A DNA stretch of 19,469 nt from the NCBI GenBank assembly GCA_900545515.1, contig UQZA01000043.1, positions 1 through 19,469 of the forward strand. Direction: 5' to 3'. The notes below the pieces were generated by a model. It searched no databases. It saw only the letters and a list, made by a program, of their open reading frames with translations, and had not been told where the DNA came from. Position 1 is the stretch's first letter; every line of letters begins with the position of its first letter. This stretch comes from an uncultured Eubacteriales bacterium (GTDB lineage Bacteria > Bacillota > Clostridia > Oscillospirales > Oscillospiraceae). The position numbers were made by a program, and so were the translations under genes. Shown here in pieces: positions 1-9,570 of the stretch.

Positions 1-3271
<3,271 letters not shown>

Positions 3272-3280
3272 TTACGTCAT
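3272..3280 (-). other. Two-codon in-frame mini-ORF (Met-Thr-stop) abutting rpoB
   Basis: On the rpoB strand an AAAGG ribosome binding site (3290-3286) stands 5 nt before ATG-ACG-TAA, and the rpoB ATG follows the TAA with no gap. The same AAAGG is 14 nt from the rpoB ATG, which is too far for efficient direct initiation. A GTG one codon further upstream is in the same frame. The well-spaced start therefore gives a dipeptide or tripeptide, after which ribosomes could re-initiate on rpoB. That behaviour is an inference. The arrangement itself is read directly from the sequence. Confidence 0.4.
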
Positions 3281-3369
3281 CACAGCCTTTCTTTCGGCAA
3301 AATGCCGGAATATTGTGTATGTTTCATTGATACGTCTGGGCCCGTTGTCTCTTTTTCCTTTTCCAGGAC

Positions 3370-3398
3370 TTGACACAAACCCGCCGCTGTGGTACTAT
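3370..3398 (+). promoter_or_regulatory. Sigma-A promoter facing the rpoB promoter
   Basis: On the plus strand there is TTGACA (3370-3375), a 17-bp spacer and TACTAT (3393-3398), with a predicted start near 3405. It points at the rpoB promoter, so the two transcripts overlap by about 40 nt and each polymerase would cross the other's promoter. The 7-bp inverted repeat CTGTGGT (3387-3393) / ACCACAG (3434-3440) brackets the interval and touches the -10 element, so it could be an operator. Confidence 0.6.
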
Positions 3399-3404
3399 GT
3401 GTCT

Positions 3405-3545
3405 ACAGGATGGGGAGATAGGCAGTGCATATCACCACAGCATGGACAGTTATGATAGCACATTTTCCCCCCTTTGTCAATATTTCGTAACCAAAAAGCT
3501 CAGTTTTGCCGTTCTGCACAAAGGAACGGCCTTTCTTTTTATATT
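3405..3545 (+). ncRNA. Putative short terminated transcript, antisense to the rpoB leader start
   Basis: A plus-strand promoter ends at 3398 and an intrinsic terminator lies at 3508-3550, giving a predicted RNA of about 140 nt. Its 5' part is complementary to the first 40 nt of the rpoB leader, and the rest crosses the rpoB promoter. No protein of note is encoded inside. It may be an antisense or small RNA, or an attenuated leader of the MerR-like gene at 3580. I do not recognise a known RNA family such as 6S RNA or a riboswitch. The call is inferred from the promoter and terminator only. Confidence 0.35.
3452..3480 (-). promoter_or_regulatory. Sigma-A promoter for rpoB
   Basis: On the minus strand there is a perfect -35 TTGACA (3480-3475), a 17-bp spacer and -10 TATCAT (3457-3452). 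Transcription would start near 3445 and leave a leader of about 175 nt before rpoB. Just before the AAAGG ribosome binding site the leader has a small CGGCA/TGCCG hairpin. rpoB thus appears to have its own promoter here, rather than depending only on read-through from ribosomal protein genes. Confidence 0.75.
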
Positions 3546-3550
3546 TTTCT
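3508..3550 (+). terminator. Intrinsic terminator upstream of the MerR-like gene
   Basis: A perfect 7-bp stem GCCGTTC (3508-3514) / GAACGGC (3524-3530) with a 9-nt loop is followed by a T-rich tract from 3531 to about 3549. It sits between the plus promoter and the start of the regulator gene, so it either ends a small RNA or attenuates the regulator. Confidence 0.65.
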
Positions 3551-3579
3551 CTACACGGAAACTGGCAGGAGGCGCTCCC

Positions 3580-4008
3580 ATGGACCGGGAAACATATACC
3601 ATTGAAGACGTTGCGCAAATGACCGGTCTATCCAGCCGGACCATCCGCACCTACCGAAAAATGGGCCTTTTAGGAGGAGCCCTACAGGGCAACACCTGGA
3701 CCTTCACCCCAGAGCAGGTGGGAAAGCTTCTGAATGAGCCTTATGTGCAAGGGGCCATAGAAGCAAAGCGGAACGCCATTTGGACCGGCTTTCTCCAGGA
3801 CACCGGGAAGCAGGTTCCCAGTCTCTGCACAACGGCAGACTTCCCCGCCACAGACGCCCAAGGGGCAAACGCACTGCTGGACCGGCTCCTGGAGCAGCTC
3901 CCAGCAGGCGTGCGGATGAACTACTGCTATGACCACCGCCGGAACCTCGTGCGAATCTACCTGTCCGGCCCAAAAGATCTGATTCTGCCGGTTCTTACGG
4001 CTCTGTAA
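3580..4008 (+). CDS. MerR-like helix-turn-helix transcriptional regulator
   Basis: This is a 142-residue protein. The start at 3580 is set by AGGAGG (3567-3572), 7 nt upstream. Residues 6-50 form a MerR-type winged HTH, with motifs TIEDVAQMTGLSSRTIRTYR and KMGLL followed by a short wing (NTWTFTPEQV). The segment AKRNAIWTGFL follows, as in small clostridial MerR-like proteins, then a C-terminal domain of about 70 residues without recognisable effector-binding residues. It lacks the long dimerising coiled coil and the cysteine effector site of metal-sensing MerR members. No target can be assigned. It is divergent from rpoB, and an intrinsic terminator lies in its leader, so expression may need read-through or an unseen promoter between 3550 and 3570. 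Confidence 0.75.
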   Translation: MDRETYTIEDVAQMTGLSSRTIRTYRKMGLLGGALQGNTWTFTPEQVGKLLNEPYVQGAIEAKRNAIWTGFLQDTGKQVPSLCTTADFPATDAQGANALLDRLLEQLPAGVRMNYCYDHRRNLVRIYLSGPKDLILPVLTAL

Positions 4009-4056
4009 TGCAACCCCGAACAGAGCCCGGAGACGGCAAAATGCCAATGGGGTGCA
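4009..4056 (+). repeat. Imperfect inverted repeat directly after the MerR-like gene
   Basis: TGCAACCCC (4009-4017) pairs with GGGGTGCA (4049-4056) with one bulged A, and a small GGC/GCC stem lies inside. It begins immediately after the stop codon. No T tract follows, so it is at best a 3'-end stabilising hairpin or weak terminator. From 4057 to 4225 I see no gene and no convincing RNA. Confidence 0.35.
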
Positions 4057-4225
4057 GAGACCGGCCCTTCAGCGTTGCCGTATCATACCCTCCCTGCACC
4101 ATAGAGGGCATCAAAATGGTAAAATATGGCGGAAACCTCCTCCCAGGGGCTGGCCCATGTGTCCTCCCAGCAGAAACACCGTGCGGTTCCCTCCCAGTCT
4201 TCGGCGAATTCGGAATGCCTACCAC

Positions 4226-4247
4226 GGGCGGACACATGGGTCCGCCC
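4226..4247. repeat. REP-like extragenic palindrome (GGGCGGAC / GTCCGCCC)
   Basis: A perfect 8-bp inverted repeat, GGGCGGAC (4226-4233) and GTCCGCCC (4240-4247), has a 6-nt loop and is flanked by CCAC on the left and CTACG on the right. On the other strand it reads GTAGGGGCGGACC..., a form I recall as a common intergenic palindrome in Oscillospiraceae genomes. It lies in the 399-bp gap between the MerR-like and ECF genes and has no T tract. Confidence 0.5.
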
Positions 4248-4343
4248 CTACGATCAGATCCCAACATCGTGCAGGAACGGATTCTGCAGCCGTGTGGTAG
4301 AACACCGTCTCTTCTGGCCTTATAAAATTCTCGCAAACTGGGC

Positions 4344-4389
4344 CTTTCTTTCATGCCAGGTGTCATTAAAATACAAGGCAGAAAGAAAG
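4344..4389 (+). promoter_or_regulatory. Leader hairpin before the ECF S component gene
   Basis: CTTTCTTTC (4344-4352) plus TGCC (4354-4357) pair perfectly with GGCA (4377-4380) plus GAAAGAAAG (4381-4389). The result is a 13-bp stem with one bulged A and a 19-nt loop. The stem ends 4 nt before the ribosome binding site AGGAG (4394-4398). A weak promoter candidate (TAGAAC, 17 bp, TATAAA at 4321-4326) would place this hairpin at the very start of the mRNA. No known riboswitch consensus (TPP, FMN, preQ1, cobalamin) is recognisable. Function could be mRNA stabilisation or ligand or protein sensing. This is inference. Confidence 0.4.
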
Positions 4390-4407
4390 TAACAGGAGTG
4401 AGAATGA

Positions 4408-4926
4408 ATGTCTCATGTCAAAATCCGCAAGCTGGTGCTGGCTGCTCTCTTTGCCGCCCTGTGCACCGTCATGACGCTGGTGATTCAGATCCCATCCCCC
4501 ATGCAGGGCTACGTCAACCTGGGTGACTGCGCCGTGCTGCTCTCCGCCTGGGTGTTGGGCCCTGTCTACGGCGGGGTCGCCGCAGGCACCGGCTCCATGC
4601 TGGCCGACCTGTTTTCCGGATATGCCCACTATGCCCCGGGTACCTTCCTGATTAAGCTGTGTATGGCTGTGGCCGCCGCGCTGATTTTCCGCTTTCTCCG
4701 CAATCGCCCCGCATCCAAGCTCCTGCTGGCTCAAGGGGCAAGCGGCCTCGTGGCGGAGGCTGTCATGGTGGCAGGATACTTCGGCTATTCCTGCTTGTGG
4801 CTGGGCAAGGGTCTGGCTGCCGCCGCTTCTATCCCGGGCAACGTCGTGCAAGGCGCCCTTGGCCTCGTCACGGCCACTGCGATTTATGTCCTTTTAAACC
4901 GCAGCTCCGCGCTGGCCCGTATTTGA
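4408..4926 (+). CDS. ECF transporter substrate-binding S component (small, orphan)
   Basis: This 172-residue integral membrane protein has about five to six hydrophobic segments. It starts MSHVKIRKLVLAALFAALC, the usual S-component opening with a small-residue helix 1 that contacts EcfT. The block NLGDCAVLLSAWVLGP and the following YGGVAAGTGSMLADLFSGYA resemble the DUF1393/ECF S family (PF07155), whose substrates include vitamins and precursors. The ligand is unknown here. No EcfA, EcfA' or EcfT genes are nearby, so it probably shares a module encoded elsewhere (group II). The start is supported by AGGAG (4394-4398), 9 nt upstream. An overlapping ATG at 4404 is in another frame. Confidence 0.82.
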   Translation: MSHVKIRKLVLAALFAALCTVMTLVIQIPSPMQGYVNLGDCAVLLSAWVLGPVYGGVAAGTGSMLADLFSGYAHYAPGTFLIKLCMAVAAALIFRFLRNRPASKLLLAQGASGLVAEAVMVAGYFGYSCLWLGKGLAAAASIPGNVVQGALGLVTATAIYVLLNRSSALARI

Positions 4927-5043
4927 TCTCCATCCGAACCGCGCTCACAAGCTCCGGCCCCTTCCTTTTGAAAAAGTCCCCCTTTTTCCAATTGCAGCCC
5001 TCCCCTTCCCCGTGATACCATGGTGGAAAAGGAGGGCTTTTTT

Positions 5044-6099
5044 ATGCTACAAACAGCCTATTATGAAGTCGCCAACCGGCTGGAACGTATAGACTTTCCG
5101 TCCATCTGGCCCGGCTTTTCCTCCGGGTCTTTCGCCTTGTACCAGGAGAAACTGGCCTGCGTCAGCGGACAGCTGGTCCCCCGTCCCCCGGAATTTCGCG
5201 GCAACACCGCCATCTTGTGGCAGGGCAGCCCCCTGGCCATCTGGAACCTGGAGCAGGAAATGGATCTGGACCAGCTCGCTTCCTACCTGGTCCATGAGCT
5301 GTTCCATGCCCATCAACTGGCCTCTGGGGAAACCCGCTTTCCCCAGGACATTCGCCTGGCCCTCTCCCCTGCGCCCTTGCCCAGCCTGGCCTCCCGGCTG
5401 CAGGAGGGGCGGCTTCTGGCTCAGGCGGCGTCCGCCGGACCGGAAGCCGCCCAGGCGCACCTAACCGATTTCTGCGCCCTGCGGCGGCAACGGCAGGAGC
5501 GCCCGGAGTGCCTCCAGGAGTGCCTGGTGGAGACGGTGGAGGGTACCGCCGAATTTGTTGGGCTTCAGGCCCTTCGGACGCTGTCCCCGGAGAAATATCA
5601 GAGGGAGCTGGACCGGTACCGGGCCTTGCTGCAGCAACCCGGCCCCCTGCTGACGGACGCCCGGCGCATGGCGTACTACACCGGCGCCCTGACCCTGCTG
5701 TCCGCCCGGAGGGCCGGATTGGACCTGCGCCATCCCCTACCTGGGCAAAGCCAGCCTCTCTTCTCCTTCCTGAACCGTCTACTTCCCTCCGTTCCACCTC
5801 CCCCCTTGTCCTCCGAAGCCCTGGAGGAGGCCGCCGCCCTGGCAGAACAAGAGGACCGGACCCACCACCAGGCCGTAGCCCGATTCCTGGAGCAAACCCC
5901 GCGGTACCGGGCGGGCCCCTTCCGCATCTGCGGCTATGATCCCATGAACCAGTTTGCCGTAGACGGGAAGCTGTTCTGCACCCATTTTCTGGCATTACAG
6001 GACCCCAACACCGGCTCCATTCTCTCCCTCCCCGGCCAAAGCCTCCTGATCCTGACCCCCGGCAGCGCCGAACTGGCGGAAGGCGTATACCACCGGTAG
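5044..6099 (+). CDS. Uncharacterised cytosolic HExxH protein, gluzincin-like
   Basis: A 351-residue protein of no family I can name. The start at 5044 is chosen because AAGGAGG (5028-5034) lies 9 nt upstream. An ATG at 5020 overlaps the region before that site and is less likely. Residues 84-88 are HELFH in YLVHELFHAHQLASGE, a zinc-protease motif. About 75 residues later comes VETVEGTAEF (162-171). EGxAE/Y motifs supply the third zinc ligand in gluzincins such as the M61 and peptidase-MA groups, so E166 is the likely ligand. There is no signal peptide or membrane segment, so it should be cytosolic. The C-terminal 130 residues contain a Pro-rich linker (about 250-262) and a soluble domain. It stands alone between the ECF gene and the thioredoxin remnant. 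Peptidase activity is an inference. Confidence 0.6.
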   Translation: MLQTAYYEVANRLERIDFPSIWPGFSSGSFALYQEKLACVSGQLVPRPPEFRGNTAILWQGSPLAIWNLEQEMDLDQLASYLVHELFHAHQLASGETRFPQDIRLALSPAPLPSLASRLQEGRLLAQAASAGPEAAQAHLTDFCALRRQRQERPECLQECLVETVEGTAEFVGLQALRTLSPEKYQRELDRYRALLQQPGPLLTDARRMAYYTGALTLLSARRAGLDLRHPLPGQSQPLFSFLNRLLPSVPPPPLSSEALEEAAALAEQEDRTHHQAVARFLEQTPRYRAGPFRICGYDPMNQFAVDGKLFCTHFLALQDPNTGSILSLPGQSLLILTPGSAELAEGVYHR

Positions 6100-6158
6100 C
6101 CCAGAGCCACTATCGGGGCGCAATGCAATTCCCCCCGCATCCATGGGTCTGAAATCTG

Positions 6159-6186
6159 TAGGGTGCAGCCTCCTGAAGGCACCCTA
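6159..6186. repeat. Extragenic inverted repeat TAGGGTGC / GCACCCTA
   Basis: A perfect 8-bp inverted repeat (6159-6166 and 6179-6186) with a 12-nt loop lies 60 bp after the HExxH gene. No T run follows, so it is a palindromic repeat or 3'-end stabiliser rather than a standard terminator. A second, imperfect repeat (TTCTC..CTAC with GTAG..GAGAA, about 6192-6238) follows. The rest of 6100-6291 shows no gene. Confidence 0.4.
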
Positions 6187-6291
6187 TGCTGTTCTCCACT
6201 ACCTGAGATGGCATTGCCCTTGAGGCAGTAGAGAGAATCGTTTATCAGAGCCCCATCCTCAGCGCAACCACTCGGATTTCAGTCTTTCCAT

Positions 6292-6495
6292 TTAAGCGCC
6301 TGTCGGCACCCTTTGAGTGACAGCCTTTGCCTCTTCTTTTTTGAGAACCTTGCCATAAGACACCACTTTTCCGTCTACCACCAGCGCCGGGGTAGTCATG
6401 ACTCCGTAGGCGGCAATCTGTGTGAAATCCGTCACATGGTCAATGGATGTGTCCATTCCCAACTCCGTCAAAGCGGCCCGAACCGCATCCTCCAA
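6292..6495 (-). pseudogene. Small redox-active-disulfide thioredoxin missing its CxxC N-terminus
   Basis: The 67 codons match the C-terminal three quarters of the small thioredoxin-like family (PF13192, about 77-80 residues). Conserved blocks VTDFTQIAAYGVMTTPALVV and DGKVVSYGKVL are intact, with the cis-proline in TTPALVVDG. Intact members begin with about 15 residues that include a CxxC ahead of a conserved LE. Here the frame begins exactly at that LE, read as TTG-GAG, with AGGAGG 6 nt before it. Upstream in the same frame a TGA stop appears within about 15 codons and no CxxC is encoded. The likeliest reading is a deletion that joined the ribosome binding site to codon 16 or so and left a protein unable to form the active disulfide. 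A functional truncated protein is possible but less likely. No partner permease (DUF318) or ArsR gene is nearby. Confidence 0.65.
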
Positions 6496-6685
6496 AGCGT
6501 TCCTCCTTTCTGACCATAAGTCTGTAACTCATCATTGACAAATCTGCACTCGCTGCCCGGTCCCAGAGCAATCGCATTTGCGTGCGCCACAAGTTATTAT
6601 AAAATGCCTCTGTCAATAGGCAATTGGACCTTTGCAAAAAAACGGAAGACGCAACGCACGATGCTGCTGTTTCTCACTGGCGCGA

Positions 6686-6723
6686 CCGCACCTTTGGCTT
6701 CCCGGGGGAAGACAAGGGTGCGG
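6686..6723. repeat. Long inverted repeat in the gap before mglB
   Basis: Bases 6686-6703 and 6706-6723 are complementary over 18 positions, with one G.A mismatch and one G.T pair. The outer arms are CCGCACC and GGTGCGG and the inner arms CTTCCC and GGGAAG. No T tract follows on either strand. The rest of 6496-6953 shows no gene. I could not find a convincing promoter for mglB, although AT-rich sequence at 6840-6910 is the likely place, and no catabolite-response (cre) box is evident. Confidence 0.45.
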
Positions 6724-6953
6724 CCATAACCGGACTTTTGTGCTCCTTCAAATCTGGGTTTACGGTTTACCTTCCACAGCGTCTCTGGTCAGAACTCACA
6801 AAATGGGTGCTATGGTTTTGTGCAATAAGACGGATTGCGTAGAAAATCCCTGGTTTTCAAGTAAGTTTTTCTATGTACTTTTATCTAGGAAGCCAGTAAA
6901 GTATACACATGCGGAACACCCGCAACTATAAAACATATGGAGGTTCGTTCGAA

Positions 6954-7949
6954 ATGAAGATGAAGAAAATCCTGGCCCTGGTTATGGCGCTGGTTCTGGT
7001 TCTGTCTCTGGCTGCCTGCCAGAACAGCTCCGGCAGCACCACCGGCGGCGACTCCGAGAAAAAGAGCATCGGCATCTGCATCTACAAATTTGACGACAAC
7101 TTTATGACCACCTATCGGAAGAACCTGGAAGACTCCCTGAAGGCCAAGGGCTACGATGTCACCATCGTAGACGGCAACAACGACCAGGCCAAGCAAACCG
7201 AGCAGATCAACACCTTCATCAGCCAGGGTGTGGACGCGCTCATCATTAACCCCGTGATGACCACTGCCGCCGACGCCATTGTGAATCAGGTAAAGGCCGC
7301 TGGCATCCCCACTGTGTTCATCAACCGGGAGCCCACCGCAGAAATCATGCAGCTCTGGGACAAGATCGCATACGTGGGCTGCGACGCCGCTCAGTCCGGC
7401 ACCTTCCAGGGTGAACTGATCCTGGAAACCGCCAACAAGGGCGATATCAACGGTGACGGCGTCATCTCCTACATCATGATCCAGGGCGACCCCGAAAACA
7501 TCGATGCACAGCTGCGGACCCAGTACTCCGTAAAGGCTCTCACTGACGCTGGCATGGAGGTCAAAGAGCTGGACCTGCAGCGGGGCGACTGGGACCAGAA
7601 CAAGGGGCAGGAAATCTGCCAGAACGACCTGACCAAGTACGGCGCTGAGGTAGAAGTTGTCTTCTGCAACAACGATGCCATGGCGCTGGGCGCTCTGCAG
7701 GCCATTGAGGCTGCCAACCGCGTAGTTGGCCAGGACATCTATCTGGTAGGCGTGGACGCCCTGTCCGATGCCCTCACCCAGGTAAAGGCCGGCAAGATGA
7801 CCGGCACCGTTCTGAACGACGCCGCCAGCCAGGCTGCCAAAGCCATTGAGGTCATGGAGATGCTCCTGAATGGCCAGGCTGTGGAAAAGCAGTACTATGT
7901 GGACTATGTGAAGGTCACCCAAACCAACGTAGACGAGTTCATGAACTAA
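6954..7949 (+). CDS. mglB: Galactose/methylgalactoside ABC transporter, sugar-binding lipoprotein
   Basis: This is a 331-residue extracellular binding protein that delivers sugar to MglAC. Residues 1-22 form a lipoprotein signal (KKILALVMALVLVLSLAAC) with the acylated cysteine at 22. The mature part is a type-1 periplasmic binding fold. Matches to E. coli MglB include DALIINPV, the calcium-loop-like GDINGDGVIS, GDPENIDAQLRT, CNNDAMALGALQAIE, GVDALSDALTQVKAGKMTGT and VLNDAASQA. D-galactose/glucose-type specificity follows from these matches but is not proven. The start at 6954 is chosen for GGAGG (6939-6943), 10 nt upstream. An ATG at 6909 would put 15 polar residues before the signal peptide. 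It is the first gene of the mgl operon. Confidence 0.92.
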   Translation: MKMKKILALVMALVLVLSLAACQNSSGSTTGGDSEKKSIGICIYKFDDNFMTTYRKNLEDSLKAKGYDVTIVDGNNDQAKQTEQINTFISQGVDALIINPVMTTAADAIVNQVKAAGIPTVFINREPTAEIMQLWDKIAYVGCDAAQSGTFQGELILETANKGDINGDGVISYIMIQGDPENIDAQLRTQYSVKALTDAGMEVKELDLQRGDWDQNKGQEICQNDLTKYGAEVEVVFCNNDAMALGALQAIEAANRVVGQDIYLVGVDALSDALTQVKAGKMTGTVLNDAASQAAKAIEVMEMLLNGQAVEKQYYVDYVKVTQTNVDEFMN

Positions 7950-7960
7950 TTCACTGACCT

Positions 7961-7999
7961 GGAGGAGGTGCGTGTGCTCCAAGCCCACACACCTCCTCC
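7961..7999 (+). promoter_or_regulatory. Intercistronic hairpin between mglB and mglA
   Basis: GGAGGAGGTG (7961-7970) pairs perfectly with CACCTCCTCC (7990-7999), and the inner GTG/CAC extends the stem beyond a C.A mismatch. No T tract follows. Such stems after a binding-protein gene typically protect the upstream mRNA from 3' exonucleases, so more MglB than MglAC is made. That role is known for mal/mgl-type operons and inferred here. Confidence 0.6.
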
Positions 8000-8056
8000 T
8001 CATTCCAGCCCCGATGCTCCGGCGGCAAAAAATCTAGGTACTTAGGGGGGCCTTTC

Positions 8057-9553
8057 ATGGCGGAATACCGTTTGGAAATGCGTGATGTGTGCAAATCCTT
8101 TCCCGGCGTCAAAGCACTGGATCACGCACAGTTGAAACTGAAGCCGGGCACTGTGCACGCTCTCATGGGAGAGAACGGCGCAGGAAAGTCCACACTGATG
8201 AAGTGCATGTTCGGCATTTATAAAATGGACGAGGGCGAAATTTACTACGAGGGCGAAAAGGTCCACATCAAAGATCCCCTGGACGCTCTGAAGCGAGGCA
8301 TTGCCATGGTGCATCAGGAGCTGCAGCCCATCCCCGAGCGCAGCGTGGCAGAGAACATCTTCGTGGGCCGCTACCCCATGCGGAGCATCCTGGTAGACCA
8401 CGAGAAAATGTATGAAAAGGCGGCCCAGGTCCTGAAGGAGGTCCATTTGAACTACGACCCCCGGGCCAAGCTGAAGACTCTATCCGTGTCGCAAATGCAG
8501 CTGGTGGAAATCGCCAAGGCAGTTTCCGCAGATTGTAAGGTCCTGATTCTGGACGAGCCCACCTCTTCTCTCACCGCTGCAGAGGTGGAAGCGCTCTTTA
8601 CCATCGTGGATGAACTTCGGGCAAAGGGCGTCTCCATCGTATACATTTCCCACAAAATGGATGAGATTCTCAGAATCTCCGACGAAGTCACCATCATGCG
8701 CGACGGGCAGTATATCGGCACCTGGGCAGCCAAGGAGTTGACCACCGATATGATCATCACCAAAATGGTGGGCCGGGAGCTGACCAATCTGTTTCCCACG
8801 CGGTGCAACACCCCCGGCGAAGTGGTCTTTGAAGTCAAGAATTTCACCTCCATCAATCCCCGCTCCTTCCGGGATGTGAGCTTCCAGCTCCGCAAGGGAG
8901 AGATCCTGGGTGTCGGCGGACTGGTAGGCGCTCAGCGCACCGAGCTGATGGAAGGTCTCTTTGGCATCCGTGCCCACCAGAGTGGCAAAATCTACTACAA
9001 AGGCAAGGAGTTGCGGATCAACAAACCCCGGGATGCCATTTCCAACGGCCTGTGCCTTTTGACAGAGGACCGGCGTGCCACGGGCATCATGGGCGTCCTG
9101 TCCGTGGAAGACAATGTGGCCATTTCCTCCCTGAGCAAATACTTAAGCGCCGGCATTTTCATTAATAACCGGAAGGTGGACCAGCTGGTAAAGGACAATG
9201 TGGCCAAGCTGTCCATCAAAACTCCCTCGGGCAAGACCCAGATTCAGTCCCTGTCCGGCGGCAACCAACAAAAGGTGCTCATTGCCCGCTGGCTGGCCAA
9301 CGACCCGGATATCTTCATTCTGGACGAGCCCACCCGCGGCATTGACGTGGGCGCCAAATACGAAATTTACTGCATCATTGCCGATCTGGCAGCACAGGGG
9401 AAGAGCGTCATTATGATCTCTTCGGAAATGAGTGAGCTCATCGGCATGTCTGACCGGGTAATGGTCATGTGTGACGGCAGAGTCACCGGTTTCATCGACG
9501 GTCAAAAAGCCACCCAGGAGTCCATCCTGGAGCTGGCCACACAGTTTGCATAA
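8057..9553 (+). CDS. mglA: Galactose/methylgalactoside ABC transporter, tandem ATP-binding protein
   Basis: This 498-residue protein has two fused ABC domains and powers sugar import at the inner face of the membrane. Domain 1 has Walker A GENGAGKST (38-46), Q-loop VHQEL, signature LSVSQMQLVEIAKA and Walker B VLILDEPTSSLT. Domain 2 has a degenerate Walker A region (GVGGLVGAQRTELMEGLFG), as usual in MglA/RbsA/XylG proteins, then signature LSGGNQQKVLIARWL and Walker B IFILDEPTRGIDVG. Length is typical for the family (about 500). The ribosome binding site is a run of G (8045-8050). mglB lies 107 bp upstream across a hairpin, and mglC starts 17 bp downstream. Confidence 0.95.
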   Translation: MAEYRLEMRDVCKSFPGVKALDHAQLKLKPGTVHALMGENGAGKSTLMKCMFGIYKMDEGEIYYEGEKVHIKDPLDALKRGIAMVHQELQPIPERSVAENIFVGRYPMRSILVDHEKMYEKAAQVLKEVHLNYDPRAKLKTLSVSQMQLVEIAKAVSADCKVLILDEPTSSLTAAEVEALFTIVDELRAKGVSIVYISHKMDEILRISDEVTIMRDGQYIGTWAAKELTTDMIITKMVGRELTNLFPTRCNTPGEVVFEVKNFTSINPRSFRDVSFQLRKGEILGVGGLVGAQRTELMEGLFGIRAHQSGKIYYKGKELRINKPRDAISNGLCLLTEDRRATGIMGVLSVEDNVAISSLSKYLSAGIFINNRKVDQLVKDNVAKLSIKTPSGKTQIQSLSGGNQQKVLIARWLANDPDIFILDEPTRGIDVGAKYEIYCIIADLAAQGKSVIMISSEMSELIGMSDRVMVMCDGRVTGFIDGQKATQESILELATQFA

Positions 9554-9570
9554 GAGGAGGCCCTGGGAAC

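Noticed and set aside
4253..4407. Riboswitch (TPP, FMN, preQ1 or cobalamin type) before the ECF gene
   Set aside because: None of the conserved core sequences of these classes could be found; only a simple hairpin is present.
6909..6953. Earlier ATG for mglB
   Set aside because: It lacks a ribosome binding site and would place a polar stretch before the lipoprotein signal peptide. ATG at 6954 has GGAGG.
6496..6953. Small protein gene in the mgl upstream gap (for example plus-strand 6632-6931)
   Set aside because: Candidates have no ribosome binding site and no recognisable motif, and composition looks non-coding.
6885..8003. Long minus-strand frame opposite mglB
   Set aside because: Shadow of mglB with no ribosome binding site or recognisable motifs. 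The same holds for the long minus frames opposite mglC (9502-10518), gpmI (15708-16994) and fakA (17941-19278).
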